From Streptomyces sp. PR69 (GTDB lineage Bacteria; Actinomycetota; Actinomycetes; Streptomycetales; Streptomycetaceae), in NCBI RefSeq assembly GCF_026420845.1, contig NZ_JAOWCB010000004.1:124001-188000 (forward strand): a stretch of DNA of 64,000 nucleotides, given 5' to 3'. The position numbers were made by a program, and so were the translations under genes. Shown here piece after piece: positions 16,833-25,272 of the stretch. A model generated the notes under the pieces. It searched no databases. It worked only from the letters and a program-made list of their open reading frames with translations, and was not told the origin of the DNA. Position 1 is the stretch's first letter. Each line of letters begins with the position of its first letter.

Positions 16833-19800
16833 GTGCCCGTACACCGTAAATTGCCCTGGTGGCGATATCGCCTCATGGCGTTGATTCTCCCCGTGGTGCT
16901 CTTGGCCACGGCGGTCACTGTCGTGCAGTGGCAGTTTCCCTCTGCCGCTTCGGCCGCGCCGACCCAGCCGGTGGTGCGCACCACACCGCCTGATCTGAGC
17001 GACGGATCGGGTGACCCTCGAAGCATTCAGGTGGGGACGCACGACTTCTATTACGTCGGCTCCAGGGCAGGCAAGGCCAAGGTCGTGGCGTTCGAGTACG
17101 TGCTGCCCTCAGGAGCGCCGACGGGTATCGCCGTATACCCCGGCACAGTGACCAATGAAAAGGGAAGTCTGCTCGACGGGGGCTCTTGGCCGCCCGCCAA
17201 CGCCAGTGGTGCAGAAGCGCAGGAATTTCTCAACAGGATCTGGGCGGATCTTGATGAGATCGCGTCGAACCCCGAAGGAATCAGGCTGCTTGAGGTGATG
17301 GGGCGGGCATCTGTATTGCCGTCCACCGTCTTCGGGAACGAGTTCAACGATCCGGTGCGCCCGGCAGAAACGCTGCGTGTGAACGCCTTGATCGCGCGGG
17401 CTGACCCGAACGGCGAAAGCATGACACTGAGCACCAAGGGCCTAGCTACCGGAGTCTCACTCTCCGGAAGCCCCTGGGACGGGGAAGGGATCGGAAACGC
17501 GAGCAACATCATTACGATAGCGGACTCCGTCCCCGGGTTCTATGACAAGAGCGGAAGGCTCTTTGCCCCGCGCTCCGCGACCGTGCTCTTTCACGAGATG
17601 ATTCACGCGATGCGAAACACTCTGGGTTTCAAGCCGTTGGACGCATCTCAGCAGCAGGTCAAAATCGACTATCCTGTGGCGACGCCGGGTACGGAGGACG
17701 CCCTGGGGACACCGAAGTACGAGTTGTTTTCCACGCGCGCTGAAGAACTGATCACCCATGGCGGCAAAATTGGACTGAAAGAGACGTTCGGGGTGAAGAG
17801 GACGCTCTTCGGCGTGTTCGACTTCGGGATCAAAGCTGATCCGTACGCGGCGAAGGCAGTGGGCATAGCCACCACGTGGGCAGCCAACGACCCCACGAAT
17901 CCGGAAGTGCAGCGAGCGCTTGCGGCCCGCCTTGAGATCGCCAAGAGACCGATCACCGAGCTGTCCTTTGTCAAGAGAAGCCCAATCAGCCAGCCCTATC
18001 GCCCGAGCTATGACCGCCCCAAGGGTTTCGCGCGGCATTCATTCAAGCCTGCCTCGGGTCATTCTTGGGCGTCTCTGGAGGCTGCCGACTACAACAACCC
18101 CGATAGATCCTCCCGACTGGTCAAGGATTCTCCCGCACCAGTCGCATGCGGCGCAGCGAGTCCTGTCGAAGGGTGCGCGATCTCGTTGCGTGCCGCGACT
18201 GCGGCTGAGGTCAAGGCCGTTGAGGAGTTCCGTGCCGCGGCGGAGGACGGGAAGGTCTTCCAGGCGCCTGCCGAGTCGGAGGTGGTTGCAGGTCTGTCAC
18301 CGGAGGAGATTCCGGTGTACGCGCGTGCCTCGGTCCGCAGCGCGGCGTCCTCCTACGAGGCCGCGAGGGTCGCTGGTTCTGATCTGTCGGAAGTCGGGTT
18401 CACATCTGATCTCGCAGAGTCCTGGAAGAACCCCGGCAAGGTGTTCCATCCGTTCGGCGGGGCGACGTCGGTGGAAGGTGTGGCGCCTGCCCGGGTTTCC
18501 ACAGCGCTGACGGAGGGCTGGGGTGTTTTCAATGAGGCGTTGACGCCGGCGATGGCGGCCGCCTGGATCAACTCGATAGCGGAGGCTTTCAGCCAGGATG
18601 CCTCCGATCTGACCAAGGCGACCGTCATTCTGGCTCCGGTTCCGGTCGTGGGGCAGCTGTTGGGCATTGCGGATGCGGTGGAGCGGCATGACGCCCTGAG
18701 CGGCGTGGTGAACGCCTTGGCTCTGCTGGCGACGGTGTCCGAGATGGCAGGGCAGCCGGAACTGGCCATGCTTTTTGGCGTCGTGGCGCTTGTCACGACG
18801 GTCGTCGCCCAGATTGCGGACTGGGCCAGCGGGAAGAGCGAGGAGGACAGGGAGATCGAGGCCCGTAATCAGGCGTGGCATGACACGATGAAGAAGAATG
18901 TGATCGAGAAGTCCATTCCGGAGTTGCTGTCTACCGCGCAGAAGGCGTTCGACCGTGCGCAGAAGCAGGTTCTGTTCGGCGCCCACCTCACCATGGAGAC
19001 CGTGAGCGCCAACGCGGCCAGGACGGGGCACTCCACGGCGATCGCCGCCGCCCGTACCGCGAACGCACGGATCTCGGCGGATGCGGAGGCGTCGGTCGGG
19101 TCGCTGCGCAGCGGTTTCATCAACGGCGTGCACCAGGCGGTCGACGCGGTGTTCGCCTCGCTGAACGAGGGGACCGGCTCCGAGGAGTTCACCAGGGCCT
19201 ATATGGACAAGGCTGTCTGGCCGAAGTGGTCGAGCGATCACATATTCAACTACTGCCCGCGTGAGCCCAACTCCACTTATGAGACGTGCCGCAACCCTGA
19301 GAAGTACATTCCTCGGATGCAGGCGGACTTCGAGAAACGCCATGTGAAGCCCGTCGTCGCCGACACACCGAAGAACCTGTTCACCGCGGATGATGTGAAA
19401 GCTGCTCAGGACGCGGTCGACACCCGTGTGCGTGAGGGCAAGATGTTCACCCCCCTGCAGATCTCAGACACTGCTCCGGTGGCCCCGGCCGGGTTCATCC
19501 CGTGTGCGGACGACGGGGGCGAGTGCAAGGGAATCGAGGGGCGTACCGGGCAGGTGGCATTCGGTGCGGCGGGGTCGTACGTCACCGTGCCGCTGCCTGC
19601 CGAGGGGATTGCCTGCGAGGCGTCCTCGTTCCCGGTCAATCCGAACCCCAAGGCCCACCAGTCGTGCTTCGTCCCCGCTCAGGACAGCCCGGTCAAGGGC
19701 AGCGACGGGTCGTGGCTGGCTTCGGTACGTGTATGTGCGCAGGAGGGCGCGGCGTGTGAGGTCTCCGGCACGCAGCTGGCGGCGTTCGGCACCGGGGCGA

Positions 19801-21371
19801 GCTGGCTCGTCAAGCCCGTCACGTCCACTGCCGTCTGCTCCGTCGGCGGTTTCGGCGGCGATCCTGCTCCCGGCAGGGCCAAGGAGTGCCGTGTGCTGAC
19901 CGGTGCGCCGCCGAACCAGGCGGTCAATGCCGGCGGGCCGTACCAGGCATGCGCCGTCGAGGGCGAGCGCTGCCACGTCACCGGCGCCGTCCGGCTGGCG
20001 CTGGGCGCGCACATCGACGACGAGAGCCGCGGCTGGACCTACAAGACGGTCAAGGCGGCCGACTACCCCGACGGGGTCCCCTGCACCATCGCCGTCTTCG
20101 GCGAGGACCCCCTGCCCGGCGCGGCAAAGAGCTGCTACATCGCCAGCCCCCCGGCCGCGTTCGCCTTCTGCGCCGGTCCAGGCCAGACGTGCACGGTGCC
20201 CGAGTCGGGTTTCTACCAGGCCGCCTACGGCGGAGACGGATCCTGGGTGGTCAAGACCGTCCCCGCCGGTGAGTTCGTCTGCAACGACGCCTCCTTCGCC
20301 GATGTCGCCACGGTGTCGGGCAACGACGTACGGGGCGGCAGCCGCGGCTACTGCTACCTCTCCGCGCGGGACCACGACCTGGTCCTCGGCGCGGACACCG
20401 GCCACGAGACGCAAAGCGTCGACGCCGACTGGGCCGCGCGCGCCTGCGCCCGCGACGGAGACGAATGCGCTGTCAGCGGGCCCACGGCCTTCGCCTACGG
20501 CGTCTACGAAGCAAATCAGGACAAGGGCGCCTACCTCGTGCGGCACTTCGCTCCCCGTGACGGCGAGACCGCGACCCTGTGCAGCTACGGCGGCTTCACA
20601 CCCCGCGACCCCCAGCTCGGCGTCCCGTACTGCTTCCTCCTGAACACCCCGCGCCTGGACTTCGACACAGCCCAGACCGACTTCACCTACCGGCAGACCA
20701 AACGAACCGACCCAGGCACTTCTGCTCCGGACTCGCCTGCGCCGGTAGATCCCCACCCCGCGCACGGTGCGGACTTCACCACCGGCTTCGAGCAGGGCGA
20801 CGTCATGCCGTCCTGGACCGACACCGTCGACCAGGACAACGGCGGCGTGTCCGACGTCGGCGGCCGGTACAGCGTCCCCGGGCCGGTGGCGAGCCCGCGC
20901 ACCGATGAGACGGCCCGCACCGGGACCGGATCGCTGAAGTACTCCGGCTCAACCCCAGGCGGCCACAACGCGCAACACGCCCACGCCTATCTCAAGCTCT
21001 TCGACCTCAGTGACAAGCCGGTCAAGGTCGACGGCGGAAAGACGCTCAGCTACTGGATCCACCCCAAACCCGCCGACCGATGGGACAACGTGGACTGGCC
21101 GGTCAACAACAGCAACTGCGTCGCGCTCGACCTGGTGTTCAGTGACGGCTCCACCCTGCGCGACTCCGCCGCGGTCGACCAGCACGGCAACAGAATCCAC
21201 CCCGCCGGCCAGTGCCAGAGCCTCACGCCCGGCAAGTGGAACCACGTCACCGTCCAGCTCCCCGACGGGCTGGAGGACAAGGAGATCACCCGCATCAACG
21301 TCGGCTACGACCAAGACTCCACCGGCAACGCCGACTACAGCGGCTACATCGACGACATCACCCTCAGCTAG
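16833..21371 (+). CDS. Secreted multidomain protein resembling botulinum neurotoxin (zinc protease, translocation region, lectin-like repeats)
   Basis: 1512 residues. (1) Sec signal peptide, basic start then a hydrophobic core, cleavage near SAASA-AP (residue 41 or 42). (2) Zinc-protease domain to about 430, with H254-E-M-I-H258, then RAEELITHGGK (E304/E305), then YRPSY (R390, Y393). Clostridial neurotoxin light chains have HELIH, EELRTFGG and RxxY in the same order. (3) C439 and C448 enclose a short loop, like the interchain disulfide loop. (4) A helical hydrophobic region (about 569-700) with ATVILAPVPVVGQLLGIADA, LAMLFGVVALVTTVVAQIADW and RNQAWHDTMKK, resembling the BoNT translocation domain. 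(5) Five Cys-rich repeats starting near C891, C968, C1040, C1113 and C1205. (6) A C-terminal beta-rich domain (1312-1512) ending GYIDDITLS. GTG start after AGGAG. The protease half is less G+C rich than the 3' part. The distant zinc-protease family M91 is the alternative reading for the protease domain. Target unknown. Confidence 0.85.
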   Translation: MPVHRKLPWWRYRLMALILPVVLLATAVTVVQWQFPSAASAAPTQPVVRTTPPDLSDGSGDPRSIQVGTHDFYYVGSRAGKAKVVAFEYVLPSGAPTGIAVYPGTVTNEKGSLLDGGSWPPANASGAEAQEFLNRIWADLDEIASNPEGIRLLEVMGRASVLPSTVFGNEFNDPVRPAETLRVNALIARADPNGESMTLSTKGLATGVSLSGSPWDGEGIGNASNIITIADSVPGFYDKSGRLFAPRSATVLFHEMIHAMRNTLGFKPLDASQQQVKIDYPVATPGTEDALGTPKYELFSTRAEELITHGGKIGLKETFGVKRTLFGVFDFGIKADPYAAKAVGIATTWAANDPTNPEVQRALAARLEIAKRPITELSFVKRSPISQPYRPSYDRPKGFARHSFKPASGHSWASLEAADYNNPDRSSRLVKDSPAPVACGAASPVEGCAISLRAATAAEVKAVEEFRAAAEDGKVFQAPAESEVVAGLSPEEIPVYARASVRSAASSYEAARVAGSDLSEVGFTSDLAESWKNPGKVFHPFGGATSVEGVAPARVSTALTEGWGVFNEALTPAMAAAWINSIAEAFSQDASDLTKATVILAPVPVVGQLLGIADAVERHDALSGVVNALALLATVSEMAGQPELAMLFGVVALVTTVVAQIADWASGKSEEDREIEARNQAWHDTMKKNVIEKSIPELLSTAQKAFDRAQKQVLFGAHLTMETVSANAARTGHSTAIAAARTANARISADAEASVGSLRSGFINGVHQAVDAVFASLNEGTGSEEFTRAYMDKAVWPKWSSDHIFNYCPREPNSTYETCRNPEKYIPRMQADFEKRHVKPVVADTPKNLFTADDVKAAQDAVDTRVREGKMFTPLQISDTAPVAPAGFIPCADDGGECKGIEGRTGQVAFGAAGSYVTVPLPAEGIACEASSFPVNPNPKAHQSCFVPAQDSPVKGSDGSWLASVRVCAQEGAACEVSGTQLAAFGTGASWLVKPVTSTAVCSVGGFGGDPAPGRAKECRVLTGAPPNQAVNAGGPYQACAVEGERCHVTGAVRLALGAHIDDESRGWTYKTVKAADYPDGVPCTIAVFGEDPLPGAAKSCYIASPPAAFAFCAGPGQTCTVPESGFYQAAYGGDGSWVVKTVPAGEFVCNDASFADVATVSGNDVRGGSRGYCYLSARDHDLVLGADTGHETQSVDADWAARACARDGDECAVSGPTAFAYGVYEANQDKGAYLVRHFAPRDGETATLCSYGGFTPRDPQLGVPYCFLLNTPRLDFDTAQTDFTYRQTKRTDPGTSAPDSPAPVDPHPAHGADFTTGFEQGDVMPSWTDTVDQDNGGVSDVGGRYSVPGPVASPRTDETARTGTGSLKYSGSTPGGHNAQHAHAYLKLFDLSDKPVKVDGGKTLSYWIHPKPADRWDNVDWPVNNSNCVALDLVFSDGSTLRDSAAVDQHGNRIHPAGQCQSLTPGKWNHVTVQLPDGLEDKEITRINVGYDQDSTGNADYSGYIDDITLS

Positions 21372-21386
21372 CACCCCGGACACCAC

Positions 21387-21419
21387 GGCGGAGCCGCGCA
21401 TCACCGGCGCGGCTCCGCC
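21387..21419. terminator. Strong bidirectional terminator hairpin
   Basis: GGCGGAGCCGCGC (21387-21399) and GCGCGGCTCCGCC (21407-21419) form a perfect 13-bp stem with a 7-base loop. It begins 16 bases after the toxin-like gene, between two convergent genes. It is the longest perfect stem I noticed in the window. Confidence 0.8.
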
Positions 21420-21472
21420 CAGGGATGGCACCACACCCAGGACTTCGCAGCCGGCAGAGGCCCGCGACCATC

Positions 21473-23767
21473 TCAGCGGCAGAGCCAGGTGGCCACCTGG
21501 ACACGGGAGGTGCAGCCGAGCTTGCGCAGGATGCGCTGGACATGGCCCTCGGCCGTGCGGGACGAGATCACCAGCCGGGCGGCGATCTCCTTGTCGGTGA
21601 GGCCTTCGGCCAGGAGCTCGGCGACTTCACGTTCGCGCAGGGTGAGGACCTGGGCGAGCGGTGGGGGTTGAGGGTCGCCGGCGGCGGGTTCCCGTTCCCG
21701 GCCGAGGGCGAGGGCCAGGGCCTCGGCGGCTTCCAGCGCGGCGCCTGTGCGGTGCAGTGCGGTGAACCTGCTCTCGCCGAGGCGGGAGGAGAGCAGTTCC
21801 TCGCATGCGGTGCGATGGTGCAGCAGGCGTCCCACTCCGGGCAGGGTGGCGCCGACGAGCTGCCAGGCGCTGTGTGCGGCGCCCAGCAGCTCGGCGGCCT
21901 CGGCGTGATGCCCGTCGAGTGCTTGTGCCCAGGCCAGGACTTCCAGGCACTGTGCGAGAGCGAGGCGGTTGTGGGCCGGGCTGATGGTGCGCAGACCGTC
22001 ACGCAGCAGCCGGGCCGCGTGCCCGGTCTCCTGGCGGAGCCAGTGGTGCAGACCCAGGAGCCACAGGGCGTAGGGACGCGACCACTGGGCTCCGTGTTCC
22101 TCGCAGAGTGCCAGGCACTGGGCGCTGAGGCCGGCCGCACGCGCGTCGCCGTGCAGGCAGCAGGCCAGGCCCAGGAGGAACACGGTGGTCCATATGTCGC
22201 CGAGGTCTCCGCACCGGGCGAACTGGTCGAGCGCGGCCTCCAGTGCGGGCAGGGCCCGTGAGAAGTCGTCGGCGAAGAGTGCGGCCAAGCCCTCCAGCTG
22301 GGCGGCCTGCGCTGCCGTCAGGGGGTCCTCCAGCGCGGCGGCGTGCGCACGGCATTCCGCGACGCGGATACGCGCCGTATCAGGGTCTCCGCACAGCAAC
22401 GCCAGCCATCCGTCCGCCCACAGGGCTCTGGCCCTTGCCTGGCCGGGGACCGCCGTCGAGGCCAGGGCCCGTTCCAGCCAGCGGCGTTCCTCCGACAGGC
22501 TGCCCGCGCCGAGGCGATGGCTCCACAGCGCGGCGGCCATCTCCAGCCCGGCCTGCGCCTCGCCGCGCGTGCTGAAACAGAAGTTCATCGCGGTCCGCAG
22601 GTTGGGCCGTTCGCAGTGGAGGCGTTCGGTCCATGCCGTCTGACGCGGAGTGAACCAATCCTGCTGTGCGCGCAGGACCAGGCCGTGGAAGTGGTCCCGG
22701 TGGCGACGGCGCAGCAGCCGTTCGTCGCGTGGCTCCCCCAACCGCAGCAAGCCGTAGTGCCGTACCGTGTCGAGCATGCGGTAGCGGGCACACGGCTGAT
22801 GATCCTCGCGCACCACGACGGACTTGTCCGCCAAACCCGTCAGGACGTCGAGAGCATCCCGGGGCGCGAGATCGCCGAACGCACACACCGCTTCCACGGC
22901 ATCCAGGTCGAAGGCGCCGGGAAAGACCGACATCCGCGCCCACAACAGCTGTTCCTCGGGGGTGCACAGCTCGAAGCTCCAGTCCAGCGTGGCCTGCAGC
23001 GTGCGCTGTCGAGGCAGCCCGCCGCGGCAGCCGCCGGTGAGCAGAGCGAATCTGTCGTCCAGCCGTTGCAGGATCTGCTCACAACTGAGAACCCGTAGAC
23101 GGGCGGCGGCCATCTCGACGGCCAGCGGGATTCCTTCGAGCCGGTGGCAGATCAGTGCGGCCGCGTGCGCGTCGACGGCGGTGGCGGCCGGATCGCCGAG
23201 CGCGGCAGCGGCGCGCTCCATGAAGAGCTGCACGGCTTCGCCGGGCGACCGGCCTGTCCCCTCCCCTCGTGGATCGGGAGCCCCGAGCGCCGGCACGGGC
23301 ACCACTCCCTCCCCGCTGACTCCCAGTGCCTGCCGGCTGGTGGCGATGACACGCAGCCCAGGCGCCGCCTGCAGCAGGCTTCGTGCCAGAGCGGCGCAGG
23401 GCAGCAGCACATGCTCACAGTTGTCCAGAACCAGCAGAAGCTGCCGCTGGCGCACGTGGTCAGCCAGTACGGTCATGGGCGGCCGGCCTCCGTCGTCGTC
23501 CCGGTCCAGGGCGGACAGAACCGTTTGGACAACCGCCTCCTCGTCGTCGGTGGCGGCCAGCTCCACGAGCCAGACACCGTCCGGGAACGATCGTTTCACC
23601 TGGTCTGCGAGTCGCAGCGCGAGACGCGTCTTGCCGATGCCGCCTGGCCCGGTGAGGGTCAGCAGCCGGGTCCGCGACAGCATCTCCCGCGCCAGTGCGA
23701 TCTCTCGACGCCTGCCGACAAAACTGGTGGCCTCGGCTGGAAGATTGCCGGATCGACTCTGTCCCAC
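21473..23767 (-). CDS. LAL-type regulator: ATPase domain plus LuxR HTH
   Basis: A protein of 764 residues. Near the N-terminus SFVGRRREIALARE leads into a Walker A motif GPGGIGKT (40-47), with LLLVLDNCEH as Walker B and RVIATSRQALGV as the sensor region. This is the STAND/AfsR-like ATPase layout. A long helical TPR-like region follows, and the C-terminus is a LuxR-type helix-turn-helix (LTLREREVAELLAEGLTDKEIAARLVISSRTAEGHVQ). It is likely an ATP-dependent transcriptional activator. The GTG at 23767, preceded by GGGAG, gives a start just before the conserved domain; the frame is open to a GTG at 23875. It is convergent with the toxin-like gene and is the nearest candidate regulator for it. Confidence 0.87.
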   Translation of the reverse strand: MGQSRSGNLPAEATSFVGRRREIALAREMLSRTRLLTLTGPGGIGKTRLALRLADQVKRSFPDGVWLVELAATDDEEAVVQTVLSALDRDDDGGRPPMTVLADHVRQRQLLLVLDNCEHVLLPCAALARSLLQAAPGLRVIATSRQALGVSGEGVVPVPALGAPDPRGEGTGRSPGEAVQLFMERAAAALGDPAATAVDAHAAALICHRLEGIPLAVEMAAARLRVLSCEQILQRLDDRFALLTGGCRGGLPRQRTLQATLDWSFELCTPEEQLLWARMSVFPGAFDLDAVEAVCAFGDLAPRDALDVLTGLADKSVVVREDHQPCARYRMLDTVRHYGLLRLGEPRDERLLRRRHRDHFHGLVLRAQQDWFTPRQTAWTERLHCERPNLRTAMNFCFSTRGEAQAGLEMAAALWSHRLGAGSLSEERRWLERALASTAVPGQARARALWADGWLALLCGDPDTARIRVAECRAHAAALEDPLTAAQAAQLEGLAALFADDFSRALPALEAALDQFARCGDLGDIWTTVFLLGLACCLHGDARAAGLSAQCLALCEEHGAQWSRPYALWLLGLHHWLRQETGHAARLLRDGLRTISPAHNRLALAQCLEVLAWAQALDGHHAEAAELLGAAHSAWQLVGATLPGVGRLLHHRTACEELLSSRLGESRFTALHRTGAALEAAEALALALGREREPAAGDPQPPPLAQVLTLREREVAELLAEGLTDKEIAARLVISSRTAEGHVQRILRKLGCTSRVQVATWLCR

Positions 23768-24162
23768 GGCAACTCCCGAACTGGCCTGGCTCCCGCATCG
23801 GCGGCGCGGGCTTCGGCACTCGGCTGACCATGGCGCCGCGCGTGCGACCACGCTACCAAGATGTCGGCAACGCACCGCCCTTCAGGGGCAATTCGCTGCC
23901 TCCGTCCAGGGGAGGGATCCCCCGCTCTCTGACGATCCGCTGATGGCGGCGGCCGGCCGCCGTGCCGGATCTCCCCGCGCGGGCGTGGATGCGCCGCGGC
24001 ACACCTTGGAGCCGCCTGCAGAACGATCGCGATCGTGAACCTTAAGGATTGCTCAATATGCGCTTGGGAACGCTCACCGGCCGGCTGGGCGCACGTACCG
24101 TTCCAGCCACCGTTCACTCGTGAGCCGAGTCACAGAAACCCCACCACACCGAGGAGCGCTTC
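23768..24162. other. Divergent promoter region between the LAL regulator and the TAXI gene
   Basis: About 395 bases, somewhat lower in G+C around 24040-24065 (CTTAAGGATTGCTCAATATG), consistent with promoter DNA. It contains a 14-bp perfect palindrome at 24023-24036 and an 8-bp one (CCTTAAGG) at 24040-24047. No gene is evident. Confidence 0.5.
24023..24036. promoter_or_regulatory. 14-bp palindrome upstream of the TAXI transporter
   Basis: ACGATCGCGATCGT is a perfect palindrome 127 bases before the solute-binding protein start and close to an A/T-richer promoter-like stretch. It is a candidate operator; the binding protein is unknown. Confidence 0.4.
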
Positions 24163-25185
24163 ATGGGACGACAGCGCCGCAGAAACGGCTTCGGCCTCGC
24201 CTTGGGCCTGAGCATCACGCTGCTGACCGCCGCCTGCAGCCAGCCCGCCGAGTCGGGCAAGAGCGACGGCGACGCGGCGAGGATATCCATCGCCACCGGC
24301 ACGACCGCTGGCATCTACTACCCGATGGGCGGCTCGATGGCGGAGGTGATCAACCGCAAGGCCGAGGGCGTGGAAGCCAGCGCCGAGACCACCGGGGGGT
24401 CGGTGCAGAACCTCCGGCTGATCGCCGGGGGGCAGAGTGACATGGCCATCGCCCAGAGTGACGTGGTCCATCAGGCCTACCACGGCCAGGGGGAGTTCTC
24501 CGGCAAACCGGTCAAGACGCAGACCCTGATGGTGCTCTATCCGAACGTGTACCACGCCGTGTCCCTGCAGTCCCGCCACGACGACCTCGGCCTCGACTGC
24601 TTCAGCGACATCAAGGGCAAGCGCTTTTCCGTGGGCGCGCCCGGCAGCGGCAACGAACTGGCCACCAACCTGGTCTTTGACGCTCTGGACTTGTCACCGG
24701 ACAAGGACATCAAACGCCAGCGCTACGCCTATGCCGAAACCGCCCGAGCGCTGCGGGAAGGGCAGATCGACGCGGGATCCTGGGTCGTCGGCGAAGGCCA
24801 CGGATCGCTGCGCGAGCTCGAAGCCACCGACGCATTGCATCTGATCCCGATGTGTGAGGACGAGGCGACCGAGGTCACCGAGAAGTACCCCTTCTACAAC
24901 AAGCACACGATCAAGGGCGGCATCTACAGCACGGTCAAGAAGGACGTGCCGACGCTCGCACTGTGGAACGTGGTCGCGGTCCCCGCCGACATGTCCGAGG
25001 AGCGCGGCTACCAGCTGGCCCGCACGCTCTACGAGAACGTGGCCACCCTCAACAAGGTCTATGAGGCCGGCGCCGAGTACCTCGTCCTGGAGAACCTGGC
25101 CAAGAGTCCGGTCCCGCTGCACCCCGGTGTCATCCGCTACGCGGAGGAGCAGGGAGTGCAGATCCCCGACAGGCTCCGCCCCTGA
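24163..25185 (+). CDS. TAXI-family TRAP transporter solute-binding lipoprotein
   Basis: A protein of 340 residues. The signal peptide ends in the lipobox LLTAAC with lipidated C25. The mature part has the TAXI-family hallmarks ISIATGTTAGIYYPMGGSMAEVIN, ETTGGSVQNLRLIAGGQSDMAIAQSD and GKRFSVGAPGSGNELATN. These capture organic acids or amino acids outside the cell and hand them to a TRAP permease, using an ion gradient rather than ATP. The permease gene follows after 87 bases containing an inverted repeat, which may set more binding protein than permease. The substrate is not predictable from sequence. Confidence 0.92.
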   Translation: MGRQRRRNGFGLALGLSITLLTAACSQPAESGKSDGDAARISIATGTTAGIYYPMGGSMAEVINRKAEGVEASAETTGGSVQNLRLIAGGQSDMAIAQSDVVHQAYHGQGEFSGKPVKTQTLMVLYPNVYHAVSLQSRHDDLGLDCFSDIKGKRFSVGAPGSGNELATNLVFDALDLSPDKDIKRQRYAYAETARALREGQIDAGSWVVGEGHGSLRELEATDALHLIPMCEDEATEVTEKYPFYNKHTIKGGIYSTVKKDVPTLALWNVVAVPADMSEERGYQLARTLYENVATLNKVYEAGAEYLVLENLAKSPVPLHPGVIRYAEEQGVQIPDRLRP

Positions 25186-25229
25186 CGGGCCCCGGCATCC
25201 CTCTCCTCCCAGCGATCCAGAAAGGGGCA

Positions 25230-25263
25230 GGGCGCCCCGTCACGTGTCAGCCCTGGGGCGCCC
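25230..25263 (+). terminator. Intercistronic hairpin between binding protein and permease
   Basis: GGGCGCCCC (25230-25238) and GGGGCGCCC (25255-25263) can pair as a 9-bp stem with a 16-base loop. It lies 9 bases before the permease ATG, where a ribosome binding site would be. It may stabilise the upstream mRNA, partly terminate transcription or mask translation initiation. Confidence 0.5.
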
Positions 25264-25272
25264 AAAAGCGCA

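Noticed and set aside
16833..18140. Reading the toxin N-domain simply as an NleD-like M91 peptidase or a diphtheria-like toxin
   Set aside because: M91 fits the HExxH and EE part but would not predict the RxxY pair, the two-cysteine loop and the following hydrophobic region together. A diphtheria-type enzyme would need an ADP-ribosyltransferase fold, and I see none.
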